Positions 53,255-61,179 of a DNA stretch of 64,000 nucleotides are shown here, piece by piece. The DNA is from Betaproteobacteria bacterium (GTDB lineage: Bacteria > Pseudomonadota > Gammaproteobacteria > Burkholderiales > Casimicrobiaceae), in the NCBI GenBank assembly GCA_016720425.1, contig JADKKQ010000001.1:434001-498000 (forward strand), written 5' to 3'. Every line of letters starts with the position of its first letter. Positions within the stretch are counted from its first letter, which is position 1. The notes beneath the pieces are model-generated. The model was not told where the DNA came from and searched no databases. It saw nothing but the letters and a program-made list of their open reading frames with translations. The position numbers and the translations under genes are program-made.

Positions 53255-53707
53255 ATGAAACCCATTGAAGCACGCACTGACGCGAGGACCAGGGACATCG
53301 CGGCAACACCTGCACAAGTCTATGCCGCGATCCGTGATCCGCTCAGGGTCGCCCGATGGTGGGGCCCCAGCGGCTTCAGCAGCACGGTCCATCGGTTCGA
53401 GTTCTATCCGGGCGGGAAATGGGTCCTCACTTTGCACGGGCCCGATGGAAAGAATTACCCGAATGAGTATCGGCTCCTGCGTGTTCTGCCGGAACGCATG
53501 GTGGAGATCGAGCGTCCGTCGGAGGATCACCACTTCGTGCTTGCCATCGAACTCGCGCGACACGGCGAATCGACCCGCGTATCGTGGCGGCAGACCTTTG
53601 CCACGGCGGCGCAATACCAACAGGTGGCGGACTTCGTTGCCCACGCAAGCGAGCAGGTGCTCGATCGGCTGTCCGCTGAAGTGCGCAAACCTCCCAGTGT
53701 TGCCTGA
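53255..53707 (+). CDS. SRPBCC/AHSA1-domain protein
   Basis: A 150-residue START-like protein: TRDIAATPAQVYAAIRDPLRVARWWGP, the typical AHSA1 beginning, then YRLLRVLPERMVEIERPS and RVSWRQTFATAAQY. Such proteins bind hydrophobic ligands or modulate chaperones; here function is unknown. Start ATG with GAGGTTTGCAG upstream. The following 53708-53926 contains GC-rich palindromes but no gene. Confidence 0.85.
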   Translation: MKPIEARTDARTRDIAATPAQVYAAIRDPLRVARWWGPSGFSSTVHRFEFYPGGKWVLTLHGPDGKNYPNEYRLLRVLPERMVEIERPSEDHHFVLAIELARHGESTRVSWRQTFATAAQYQQVADFVAHASEQVLDRLSAEVRKPPSVA

Positions 53708-53926
53708 GCCCCCGCGCGGGCGAAGCGCCAACGGCGGGCCCCGGTGCGCTCTGGCCGCCCTCCGGCCCCGGTCCGTGGCCGGGGCAACGAGGCCCAACTC
53801 GTTGCCGGAGCCGACTCGCATCGGCAGGGTGCTTGGCCCGCGAGGCGTCCGCCGTCATCATTCGCCTCGCGGGCGACGCGCCATCCCGGGGCCCGCATTC
53901 CGGCGCAAACTTTAGCAAGCACGCAA

Positions 53927-54571
53927 GTGTACGTACCAGTCCACTTCAGCGAACCGAGCGATGAAGTCATGCACGCGCTCATCCGCGCGTGCCCGCTCGG
54001 CGTGCTCGTCGTCGCCGGGGCCGGCGGCCTCGAGGCAAATCACATCCCCTTCTTCCTGCGGGTGTCCGACGGAGGACAGGCGACGTTGCTTGGCCACGTG
54101 GCGCGGACCAACCCGGTCTGGCGCACCGCCGGCGCCTCCAGTGCGGCGCTGGTCGTCTTCCAGGGACCTGCGGGGTACGTCAGCCCGGGTTGGTACCCGT
54201 CGAAGCAGGAGCATGGAAGGGTGGTGCCGACGTGGAACTATGCAGCGGTTCACGCCCAGGGCACGATCGCGTTCCACGACGATCCGCGCTGGACGAGACG
54301 CCAGATGGATTGGCTCACCCATCATATGGAAGCGGGCCGGGAGCGCCCTTGGGCCATCGCGGACGCGCCGGCCGAGTACATCGACAAGCTGGTCGCCAAC
54401 GTCGTCGGCGTCGAGGTGCTCGTGGAGCGCCTCACCGGGAAATGGAAGGTCAGCCAGAACCAATCCGACGCCAATCGGGCAGGTGTGGTCAATGGCCTCA
54501 TCGAGGCGGGTGGATCCGTCGCTGCGGAACTGGCGAGGCTGGTAGCCGAACATCCAGGCGCCTCGCGCTGA
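53927..54571 (+). CDS. PaiB-family FMN-binding protein
   Basis: A 214-residue split-barrel flavoprotein: VYVPVHFSEPSDEVMHALIRACPLG, LEANHIPFFLRV, GYVSPGWYPSKQEHGRVVPTWNYAAVHAQG and a C-terminal KVSQNQSDANRAGVVNGL, the PaiB pattern. Related proteins are called negative transcriptional regulators but also act in polyamine or stress contexts. GTG start; the family begins MY(I/V)P, which fits. Confidence 0.9.
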   Translation: MYVPVHFSEPSDEVMHALIRACPLGVLVVAGAGGLEANHIPFFLRVSDGGQATLLGHVARTNPVWRTAGASSAALVVFQGPAGYVSPGWYPSKQEHGRVVPTWNYAAVHAQGTIAFHDDPRWTRRQMDWLTHHMEAGRERPWAIADAPAEYIDKLVANVVGVEVLVERLTGKWKVSQNQSDANRAGVVNGLIEAGGSVAAELARLVAEHPGASR

Positions 54572-54675
54572 CGATGCGCCCGTCGCAGTCGGCCGTCCCG
54601 GTGTCCGATCGCCATCCCGCCCGCATCCACGAGGCCTGAACTCTTGACTGCACGACCCGCGCTGTCGGACCGCTG

Positions 54676-55038
54676 ATGCCCATCGTTGACGTCCAACTCG
54701 TCGCCGAAGGTCCCAACGTGCCTTCGGGCCTTGCCGCGCGCCTGGCGGAGTCCCTTGCCGGCGTGTTCTCGTCACCGACGGGCCGCGTCTGGGTCCGGCT
54801 GTCGCTCCTGCCCTCGACGCAATACGCCGAGAACGGCGTCCGGGCCCCGGACGCCTTGCCGGTCTTCGTCCGCGTCCTGCACGCCGATTTGCCGCCGGAC
54901 GACGCGCTGTCGACGCAGGCGCAGGCCATCTCGAAAGCGGTTGCCGCGTGCGTTGCGCGGCCGTCGCAATGGGTGCACGTCGAGTACGCGCCTGCCGGCC
55001 GCGGTCGAATGGCCTTCGGCGGCCGGCTGTTGCGCTAG
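54676..55038 (+). CDS. Tautomerase-superfamily protein
   Basis: A 120-residue protein beginning Met-Pro, so Pro-2 becomes the catalytic base after methionine removal, as in 4-oxalocrotonate tautomerase and MIF relatives. PIVDVQLVAEG and VHVEYAPAGRGRMAFGG support the fold. Substrate unknown. Confidence 0.78.
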   Translation: MPIVDVQLVAEGPNVPSGLAARLAESLAGVFSSPTGRVWVRLSLLPSTQYAENGVRAPDALPVFVRVLHADLPPDDALSTQAQAISKAVAACVARPSQWVHVEYAPAGRGRMAFGGRLLR

Positions 55039-55259
55039 GCGGCGCGCTGCCTGGTGCCGGGCTCGACCGGAGCACCGACGGCGCGTTGACGTCGTCCGAA
55101 CTGGTGTCGTAGCCTACGCCGCTCGCATCCCGTCCCTGGATGCCGCGTGCCACCGTCCGTCGCGAAGCCGGCAGCATTTCGCCGCCGAGTTCGAACTCGG
55201 CGTGGGCGCGTGGCGCGGGATCGGATCTTTCGGGTCGAACCGTTGACGAGGATGAATCC

Positions 55260-55655
55260 ATGAGCCACACCGGCAGGTGCCTCTGCGGCGCCATACACTA
55301 CGAACTTGCGGGCAATCCGAATTCGGTGTCCGTCTGCCATTGCACCGATTGCCAGCGAAGCTCGGGCGCCCCGATGATCGTCTGGGCCGAGTTTCCCGAG
55401 TCGGCAGTCAGGGTCACCAAGGGAACGCCGAAGACGATCAACTCGTCGGGGGCGGCGATGCGCTCGTTCTGCCCGGAGTGCGGCAGCGGCCTCTTCTATC
55501 GCAACGCGGAAATCCTGCCGGGCGTGGTCGAGGTGCGGTCTTCCACGTTGGACAACCCCGAGGCGCTGCCTCCGACCGTGCAGATCCAGACCGCCGAACG
55601 GCAATCCTGGGTTCCGCAACTCGCCGCGCTCAAGGCCTACGAGCGGTTTCCTTGA
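55260..55655 (+). CDS. GFA-family zinc protein (glutathione-dependent formaldehyde-activating-like)
   Basis: A 131-residue protein. Zinc-binding cysteines are at GRCLCGAI (7, 9), CHCTDCQRSSGAPM (26, 28, 31) and SFCPECGSGLF. The GFA family binds glutathione adducts; formaldehyde activity is proven only for few. The upstream 55039-55259 shows no further gene. Confidence 0.92.
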   Translation: MSHTGRCLCGAIHYELAGNPNSVSVCHCTDCQRSSGAPMIVWAEFPESAVRVTKGTPKTINSSGAAMRSFCPECGSGLFYRNAEILPGVVEVRSSTLDNPEALPPTVQIQTAERQSWVPQLAALKAYERFP

Positions 55656-55817
55656 GCGACGCAATGTGTGCTGCCGCCCGGTGCGGGTTTCGTCGGCGCT
55701 CCCGCGTCGTGCAACCTGGATTCCGGATGACCTCGAACCAGCAACCCTTCGAGGCGCTCCGCGCCAATCCGCCGCACCGGCACCGGCGCCCCGAATCGGC
55801 GTTTGCATAGACGGACG

Positions 55818-56261
55818 ATGTCCACCTTCACCGTCCTCGGCTACGACTCCCCTCCGCCGGAAGCGGTTGCCGCCGTCGACCGCGGCCTCGGCGAGGCGAA
55901 TGCGGCGGCGGCGCCGCTGCACGAAGTGGCACCGCTTGCCTGCATCGCCAGCGACGGCGACGGCCACGTGATCGGTGGCGCCGTCGGCCGGCGATGGGGC
56001 GAGCGTGCCGAGCTGCAGCAGCTCTGGGTGCAGGAGCAGTCCCGTCGTCGCGGCGTCGGTGGCGCACTGGTCCGCGAGTTCCTGTCGCTGGCACGGGCGC
56101 GCGGCTGCAAGGCCGTGTTCCTGGAGACGTTCAGCTTCCAGGCGCCGGGGCTCTATCGCTCGCTCGGCTTCCGGGTCGCCTACGAGAACGACCTGTATCC
56201 GCACGGCATCGTCAAGCTCCACATGGTCAAGCGACTCCACGCGATGCGAAGCCGTCGGTGA
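55818..56261 (+). CDS. GNAT acetyltransferase
   Basis: A 147-residue acetyltransferase. Acetyl-CoA motif LWVQEQSRRRGVGGALVREFLSLARARG and C-terminal APGLYRSLGFRVAYENDLY mark the fold. ATG start; a TTG 15 bases upstream is possible. Substrate unknown. Precedes the halohydrin dehalogenase candidate by 81 bases. Confidence 0.88.
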   Translation: MSTFTVLGYDSPPPEAVAAVDRGLGEANAAAAPLHEVAPLACIASDGDGHVIGGAVGRRWGERAELQQLWVQEQSRRRGVGGALVREFLSLARARGCKAVFLETFSFQAPGLYRSLGFRVAYENDLYPHGIVKLHMVKRLHAMRSRR

Positions 56262-56342
56262 TCGCTCCCGAGCGAAGCTACGCCACTGAGCTGTCCTGCC
56301 CGGCGGCAACTGGCAGGGCGCCCAGACGAGAGGATGGATCCA

Positions 56343-57026
56343 ATGAACGGCACGATGCTCGATGGCAAGCGGGTGCTCGTCACCCACGCGGACGTATTCA
56401 TGGGGCCGGTGCTGTGCGAAGCGCTCGCCCGGCACGGTGCGACGGTGATCGCCGACACCGACCCGCTGGCGAGTCCGCAGGCGCCTGCCGCCGTCGTCGC
56501 GGCTGCGGGCCGGGTGGACGTGCTGGTCGCGAACCTGGCGATTCGGGCGCCCACGAGCACCGCCGTCGATGCCGACGACCAGGAGTGGCGCGACGTCTTC
56601 GCCGCACTGGTCGATCCGCTGCCGCGATTGTTCCGCGCCCTGTTGCCGGCGATGATCGAGCGGGGCGCTGGCAAGATCCTGGTCATGGGCAGCGCATCGG
56701 CGCTGCGCGGCATCCGCCGGGCGTCCACGTACAGCGCCGCGCGCGGGGCCCAGCTCGCCTACGTGCAAGCGGTCGGCGTCGAGGTGGCCGGCAAGGGGGT
56801 TCAGGTCAACGCGATCGCGCAGAATTTCGTCGACAATCCGACGTACTTCCCGCCCGAAGTGCAGGCCGACCCCCGGTTCAGGGAGCGCCTTGCGCGCGAG
56901 GTTCCGCTGGGAAGGCTGGTCGCCGCCGACGAGGACGCCGAGTTCGCTGCGTATCTGTGCAGTGACGCCGCCAACTGCTTCGTCGGCCAGGTGTTCCCGG
57001 TCTGCGGGGGTTGGGTGCAGCGCTGA
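56343..57026 (+). CDS. Halohydrin dehalogenase candidate (SDR-related)
   Basis: A 227-residue SDR-fold protein without the cofactor glycine motif. It instead has T14-x4-F19-x-G21 (THADVFMG), and the catalytic S117-x12-Y130-x3-R134 (GSASALR ... STYSAARG), with Arg in place of the SDR Lys. Both signatures are those used to define halohydrin dehalogenases (HheA-HheG), which form epoxides from vicinal haloalcohols without NAD(P)H. NFVDNPTYFPPE matches the halide-site loop pattern (cf. HheC). ATG start with GAGAGG upstream; another ATG three codons earlier. Substrate untested. Confidence 0.82.
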   Translation: MNGTMLDGKRVLVTHADVFMGPVLCEALARHGATVIADTDPLASPQAPAAVVAAAGRVDVLVANLAIRAPTSTAVDADDQEWRDVFAALVDPLPRLFRALLPAMIERGAGKILVMGSASALRGIRRASTYSAARGAQLAYVQAVGVEVAGKGVQVNAIAQNFVDNPTYFPPEVQADPRFRERLAREVPLGRLVAADEDAEFAAYLCSDAANCFVGQVFPVCGGWVQR

Positions 57027-57104
57027 ACACCGGGATCCGGCGTTCGGGCGGCACCCGGGCCGTGGCGGCCGCGGGGCATCGTCATCGACAGGGAGGCAAC
57101 GGCA

Positions 57105-57683
57105 ATGGCCACCGTGCGTGAAGGAAACCGGGGTGTCCTGCTGATCGTCGACGCCCAGGTGGGCGTGATGCGCGAAGCGTGGGACGCGGCGCGGGTCGTC
57201 GGCAACGTGGCGCGAGCGGTCGAGCGCGCGCGGGAGCGCCGCGTGCCCGTGGTCTGGGTCCAGCACACCGACGACGATCTGCCGGAGGGCAGTGCGCAGT
57301 GGCAGTGGGTGCCGGAGCTCACGCCGGCCGAGGGCGAGCCGTGCCTCCGCAAGCGGTTCAATTCGTCGTTCGAGGACACGCTGCTCGAAGTCGAGCTCGG
57401 GCGCCTCGGCGCAACGCACGTCGTGCTGGCCGGGGCGGCGACCAACTGGTGCATCCGCGCCACCGCGTACGGCGCACTCGAACGCGGCTACGACCTGACG
57501 CTGATCGAGGATGCGCACACCACCGAGACCATGGAGCTTGGCGACGGCGCGCAGATCGACGCCGCGCGAATGGTCGACGAGCTCAACATCGCGATGACCT
57601 GGTTGAGCTACCCGGGGCGCCGCAACGGCATCGCCGCGGCCGGCGAGGTCGATTTCGCCGTTCCTGGGGGCAAGCGCCGGTGA
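57105..57683 (+). CDS. Isochorismatase-family cysteine hydrolase
   Basis: A 192-residue alpha/beta hydrolase: LLIVDAQVGVM gives the catalytic Asp, RKRFNSSFEDT the Lys, GAATNWCIRATAYGALERGY the Cys. Members cleave amides or ureas such as nicotinamide or carbamoyl compounds. It follows the halohydrin dehalogenase candidate and overlaps the next frame as GTGA. Confidence 0.9.
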   Translation: MATVREGNRGVLLIVDAQVGVMREAWDAARVVGNVARAVERARERRVPVVWVQHTDDDLPEGSAQWQWVPELTPAEGEPCLRKRFNSSFEDTLLEVELGRLGATHVVLAGAATNWCIRATAYGALERGYDLTLIEDAHTTETMELGDGAQIDAARMVDELNIAMTWLSYPGRRNGIAAAGEVDFAVPGGKRR

Positions 57684-58102
57684 ACGTACGGGCCTCGCTC
57701 CGGCGAGCGATGAGCGGAAACGGCATCGGCGCGCGAGACGCGGCAGCGGTGCCGCCCGATTGGGCGGCGCGCGCGCTGACGGCGGTCAGGGTGCTGCACA
57801 CGCTCGTCTGGGCGTTGTTCGCCGGCTGCATCGTCGCGATCCCCATCGCCTCCGCGCTGGGCCGGCACGCCGTCGCCGCCGTGCTGGCCGCGATCGTTGC
57901 CGGCGAGGTGATCGTGCTCGTCGGCAACGGGTTTCGCTGTCCGCTCACTGCGCTGGCGGCGCGCTACACCGACGACCGGCGCGCCAATTTCGACATCTGC
58001 CTGCCCGAGTGGCTGGCCCGCCACAACCAGGCGATCTTCGGCACGCTCTACGTCGCCGGCGGTGCCTTTGCCCTGGCCCGCTGGCTGCTGGCGTCGGGAT
58101 AG
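57680..58102 (+). CDS. Small membrane protein
   Basis: A 140-residue protein with three hydrophobic segments (about residues 38-62, 68-87, 115-137). NGFRCPLTALAARYTDDRRANFDICLP between helices two and three resembles the cysteine-containing loop of DUF2784-like membrane proteins, but I cannot name it with certainty. GTG start overlaps the upstream stop; an ATG (MSGNGIG) ten codons in is an alternative. Confidence 0.6.
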   Translation: MNVRASLRRAMSGNGIGARDAAAVPPDWAARALTAVRVLHTLVWALFAGCIVAIPIASALGRHAVAAVLAAIVAGEVIVLVGNGFRCPLTALAARYTDDRRANFDICLPEWLARHNQAIFGTLYVAGGAFALARWLLASG

Positions 58103-58121
58103 CGACGGCAAGGACGCCTGC

Positions 58122-58328
58122 ATGCGCAGCCTCGACGCGTTCCCTCCCGCGCGATGGTTCGTGTTCGCCTGCTCCGCCGCCGGGCAGGTGCCTGCGCTGA
58201 CCGATGCCCGCAACCGGGGCTCCGTGCGGGTCCTCGAGCGCGCCGGTTTCACGCGGCTCGCCGTGCGGCAGGCGCCGTTCAAAGATGAGCTGTGCACGGA
58301 GTTCGTCTATGCATGCCACCGGCCCTGA
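58122..58328 (+). pseudogene. GNAT acetyltransferase fragment (C-terminal end)
   Basis: The translation TDARNRGSVRVLERAGFTRLAVRQAPFKDELC is the typical end of a RimJ/RimL-like acetyltransferase, but the preceding acetyl-CoA-binding part is missing, so this is a remnant. Its end overlaps the start of the peptidase E gene. Confidence 0.7.
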
Positions 58329-59097
58329 GCCCAGGCCGCCGTCCACCCGAGGTTCGCGTGCAGCCCGGCCGGTGCGCCGGGTGCTGGCGATCGGTGGCGG
58401 CGGCTTCCTCATGGAGAGCGCGCCCTCGCCGGTCGACGCGCTGCTGCTCGAGCTCGCGGGCAGAGGCCGGCCGCGGGTGTGCTTCCTGCCCACGCCCAGC
58501 GGCGATCTTCTCGAGCACATCGAAGCCTTCTACCGGGCTTTCGGCCCGCGGTCCTGCGAGTTGTCCCACCTCGCCTTCTTTCGCCGACCGGGCGCCGGCT
58601 CGGTCGCCCTCGCGGGGTTCGCGCAGCACCTCGCGGCGCAGGACGCGATCTACGTCGGCGGCGGCAACACGCGGAGCGCCCTCGCCGTCTGGCGCGAGTG
58701 GGGTGCAGACACGGCGTTGCGGCGGGCCTATCGCGCCGGCGTCCTGCTCGCGGGCATGAGCGCCGGCGCGATGTGCTGGTTCGAGGCGGGGCTCACCGAC
58801 TCCTACTGGGGTGCGGGCTACCAGCCGCTGCGCTGCCTCGGCCTCCTGCCCGGCGGCTGCGGCGTCCACCATCGCTCGGAGCCCGGTCGCCGGGAGCGGC
58901 TCCTGGCCGCCGTGGAAGCCGGCACCGTTCCCGCCTCGGTGGCCATCGACGACCATGCCGCGGTGCTCTACGAGGACGAGGTTCGCGCCCGCACTTTCAG
59001 CTGGGCGGACGGTGCCGGCGCGGTCAGCATCTCGCTGCAAGCCGGCCGCATCGAGGAGGTGCCCCACGAGTGCCAGCGCATCGGCGCCGGCGGCTGA
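58309..59097 (+). CDS. Peptidase E (S51) family protein
   Basis: A 262-residue serine peptidase of the Asp-dipeptidase/cyanophycinase-related group. GMSAGAMCWF supplies the nucleophile Ser in GxSAG; YVGGGNTRSALAVW and CGVHHRSEPGRRERL give neighbouring active-site parts. Probably cytoplasmic, hydrolysing Asp-X dipeptides or related. The ATG start overlaps the GNAT remnant. Confidence 0.88.
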   Translation: MHATGPEPRPPSTRGSRAARPVRRVLAIGGGGFLMESAPSPVDALLLELAGRGRPRVCFLPTPSGDLLEHIEAFYRAFGPRSCELSHLAFFRRPGAGSVALAGFAQHLAAQDAIYVGGGNTRSALAVWREWGADTALRRAYRAGVLLAGMSAGAMCWFEAGLTDSYWGAGYQPLRCLGLLPGGCGVHHRSEPGRRERLLAAVEAGTVPASVAIDDHAAVLYEDEVRARTFSWADGAGAVSISLQAGRIEEVPHECQRIGAGG

Positions 59098-59166
59098 CCC
59101 TGGCGCGGCGCATCGGCAGCCAGCACGCGGGTGTCGCCCTACGGGATCCTCGCGCCGGCTTCGACG

Positions 59167-59180
59167 TTGACCCAGATCAA
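59167..59180 (+). promoter_or_regulatory. FNR/ANR-like site before the nickel operon
   Basis: TTGAC-CCAG-ATCAA, nine of ten conserved bases of the FNR palindrome TTGAT-N4-ATCAA. It is 154 bases upstream of nikMN. The rest of 59098-59333 holds TAAGAAT near 59243 as a possible -10 and no clear cobalamin riboswitch box. Confidence 0.45.
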
Positions 59181-59333
59181 CGGGCGGCGATTGCCCGCCG
59201 CCGGGCGGGGCCGGAGGACGCTGCAGGCAAGACCGGCCTGTGTAAGAATATGTCGTCGAAAGTTCCCACGCCGCGCGGACCCCCGATCGCGCCGGCGTCC
59301 CGAAACGGGGGAGTCGCTCCGGAGGGTTCTCCG

Positions 59334-60326
59334 ATGCACATGGCCGACGCGCTGCTGTCTCCTGCGGTCGGCGGCGCGCTGTGGGCCGCGTCCGCGGCGT
59401 CGCTCGCGTGGAGCGCACGCCGCGTACGCGCGGAAGGCGACGACGGCAAGGTGCCGTTGATGGGCGTGCTGGGCGCGTTCCTGTTCGCCGTGCAGATGAT
59501 CAATTTCGCGATTCCCGGCACCGGGTCGAGCGGGCACCTCGGGGGCGGGCTGCTGCTCGCGATCCTGCTGGGGCCGGCTGCGGCCCTGCTCGTCGTCGCC
59601 TCGGTGCTCGTCGTCCAGGCGCTGTTCTTCGCCGACGGCGGGCTGCTGGCGCTCGGCTGCAACATCTTCAACCTCGGCTTCCTCCCGGCGTTCGTCGCCT
59701 ATCCGCTGGTCTATCGACCGCTGGCACCGGCGCATGCCGGATCGTCCCGACGGACGCTCGCCGCGGTCGTCGCCGCGGTCGTCGGCCTGCAACTGGGCGC
59801 AGTCGCCGTCGTCGCGCAGACCGTGGCGTCCGGGGTCGCGGCGCTGCCGTGGCCGACCTTTGCCGCGTTCATGCTGCCGATCCACCTGGCCATCGGCGTG
59901 GTCGAGGGCATCGTCACGGCGCTGATCGTGTCGTTCCTGCGCGACGCACGGCCGGAGGTCCTGCCGCCGGCGGGTCGCGGCCCCGGGTGGCGGCGGCGTG
60001 GCGTGGCCGCCGCGCTGGTGCTCGCGTTGCTGGCCGCCGGGGTGCTGTCGCAGTTCGCTTCCGACGCCCCGGACGGGCTCGAGTGGTCGATCGCGCGCGT
60101 CGCCGGGCACGCCGAAGCCGCGGTGCCGGCGACGGCGACGCACGCGGCGCTGGCGGCGCTGCAGGCGTCGACCGCGCTGCTGCCCGACTACGGTTTTGCG
60201 CGCGCGGCCGATGCCCCTCCGGACGCGCGCGGCACGTCGGTCGCCGGCCTCGTCGGTGGCGCGCTGACGCTGGTCGTGGCGCTGGGCCTGGCGTGGGTCG
60301 TCCGGCGCCGCGGACCGCGGCGGTGA
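59334..60326 (+). CDS. nikMN: Energy-coupling factor nickel/cobalt substrate component NikM/CbiM with NikN/CbiN-like C-terminus
   Basis: A 330-residue membrane protein. It starts MHMADALLSPAV, the His-containing metal loop of CbiM/NikM; GTGSSGHLGGGLLLAILLGPAAA is the conserved core. The C-terminal part after residue 220 has SQFASDAPDGLEWS, the PDGLE motif of CbiN/NikN, so M and N are fused. First gene of a four-gene operon; linkage to nikR favours nickel over cobalt. Confidence 0.92.
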   Translation: MHMADALLSPAVGGALWAASAASLAWSARRVRAEGDDGKVPLMGVLGAFLFAVQMINFAIPGTGSSGHLGGGLLLAILLGPAAALLVVASVLVVQALFFADGGLLALGCNIFNLGFLPAFVAYPLVYRPLAPAHAGSSRRTLAAVVAAVVGLQLGAVAVVAQTVASGVAALPWPTFAAFMLPIHLAIGVVEGIVTALIVSFLRDARPEVLPPAGRGPGWRRRGVAAALVLALLAAGVLSQFASDAPDGLEWSIARVAGHAEAAVPATATHAALAALQASTALLPDYGFARAADAPPDARGTSVAGLVGGALTLVVALGLAWVVRRRGPRR

Positions 60327-60369
60327 CCGGCGGCGCGGCGCGCGCCCATCGCTGCGCCGAGGCGGGGCG

Positions 60370-61179
60370 ATGATGGCGCTGGCACAGCGGCTGCTCGATT
60401 TTCGCGAGCTCGACCTGCTCGCCGGCGGCGTCTCGGCGGTCCACCGCATCGACGCGCGCGCGAAGGTCCTCGTCGCGCTCGTGTTCCTGATCTGCGTGAC
60501 GTCGTTCGAGCGACACGCGCTCGCGCCGTTGCTGCCGTACTTCGCCTTCCCGATCGTCGTCGCGGCGTGGGCCGGCCTGCCCGCCGGACTCGTCGCCCGC
60601 AAGGCGGCGCTGGTGCTGCCGTTCGCGCTCGCCGTCGGCATCGCCAGTCCGTGGTTCGAACGGCACGAGATCGCCCGCCTTGCCGGCTTCGAGTTCTCGG
60701 CGGGGTGGCTGTCGCTCGCCTCGATCGTGCTTCGCTCGCTGCTCGCCGGTGCTGCCGCCGTGGTGCTGGTCGCGGTGACCGGCTTCCCAAGCCTCTGCGG
60801 CGCGCTGGCGCGGCTCGGCGTGCCGCGGCCGTTCGTCGTCCAGCTGATGTTCCTCTATCGCTACCTCACGGTGCTGGGCGAGGAGGCGGCGCGGATGATG
60901 GCGGCGCGGGAGCAGCGCGCGTGCGGCCGGCGGCTGTCGCTCGCCGGCTTCGGGGTGCTCGCCGGCCAGTTGCTGCTGCGCAGCTTCGATCGTGCCCAGC
61001 GGATCTACCGGGCGATGCGCGCGCGCGGCTTCGACGGCGAGTTCCACGGCGCGACCCCGGTGCGGCTCATCGCGCACGACGTGGTCGCTGCCGCCGGCTG
61101 CTGTGCGTTGCTCGTTGCGCTGCGCGTCGGCGACGTTGCCGGGCGCCTCGGCGAGCTCGCGCTCGGGGGCTGGCGATGA
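60370..61179 (+). CDS. nikQ: Energy-coupling factor transmembrane component NikQ/CbiQ
   Basis: A 269-residue membrane protein with CbiQ features: RIDARAKVLVALVFLICVTS near the N-terminus, and the Ala-Arg-Gly motifs in MAAREQRACGRR and YRAMRARGFDGEF that couple to the ATPase. ATG (or the following ATG) start. Overlaps the ATPase gene by four bases. Confidence 0.94.
   Translation: MMALAQRLLDFRELDLLAGGVSAVHRIDARAKVLVALVFLICVTSFERHALAPLLPYFAFPIVVAAWAGLPAGLVARKAALVLPFALAVGIASPWFERHEIARLAGFEFSAGWLSLASIVLRSLLAGAAAVVLVAVTGFPSLCGALARLGVPRPFVVQLMFLYRYLTVLGEEAARMMAAREQRACGRRLSLAGFGVLAGQLLLRSFDRAQRIYRAMRARGFDGEFHGATPVRLIAHDVVAAAGCCALLVALRVGDVAGRLGELALGGWR

Noticed and set aside
53791..53926. attC-like GCCCAAC box near 53790
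   Set aside because: There is no matching R' box downstream and no long paired arms.
59098..59333. Cobalamin riboswitch before the CbiM/NikM gene
   Set aside because: No B12-box-like GCCACTG or other conserved segments; linked nikR makes nickel regulation more likely.
59098..59333. NikR operator
   Set aside because: No GTATGA-N16-TCATAC-type palindrome could be found; TGTGTAAGAATATG has no inverted partner.
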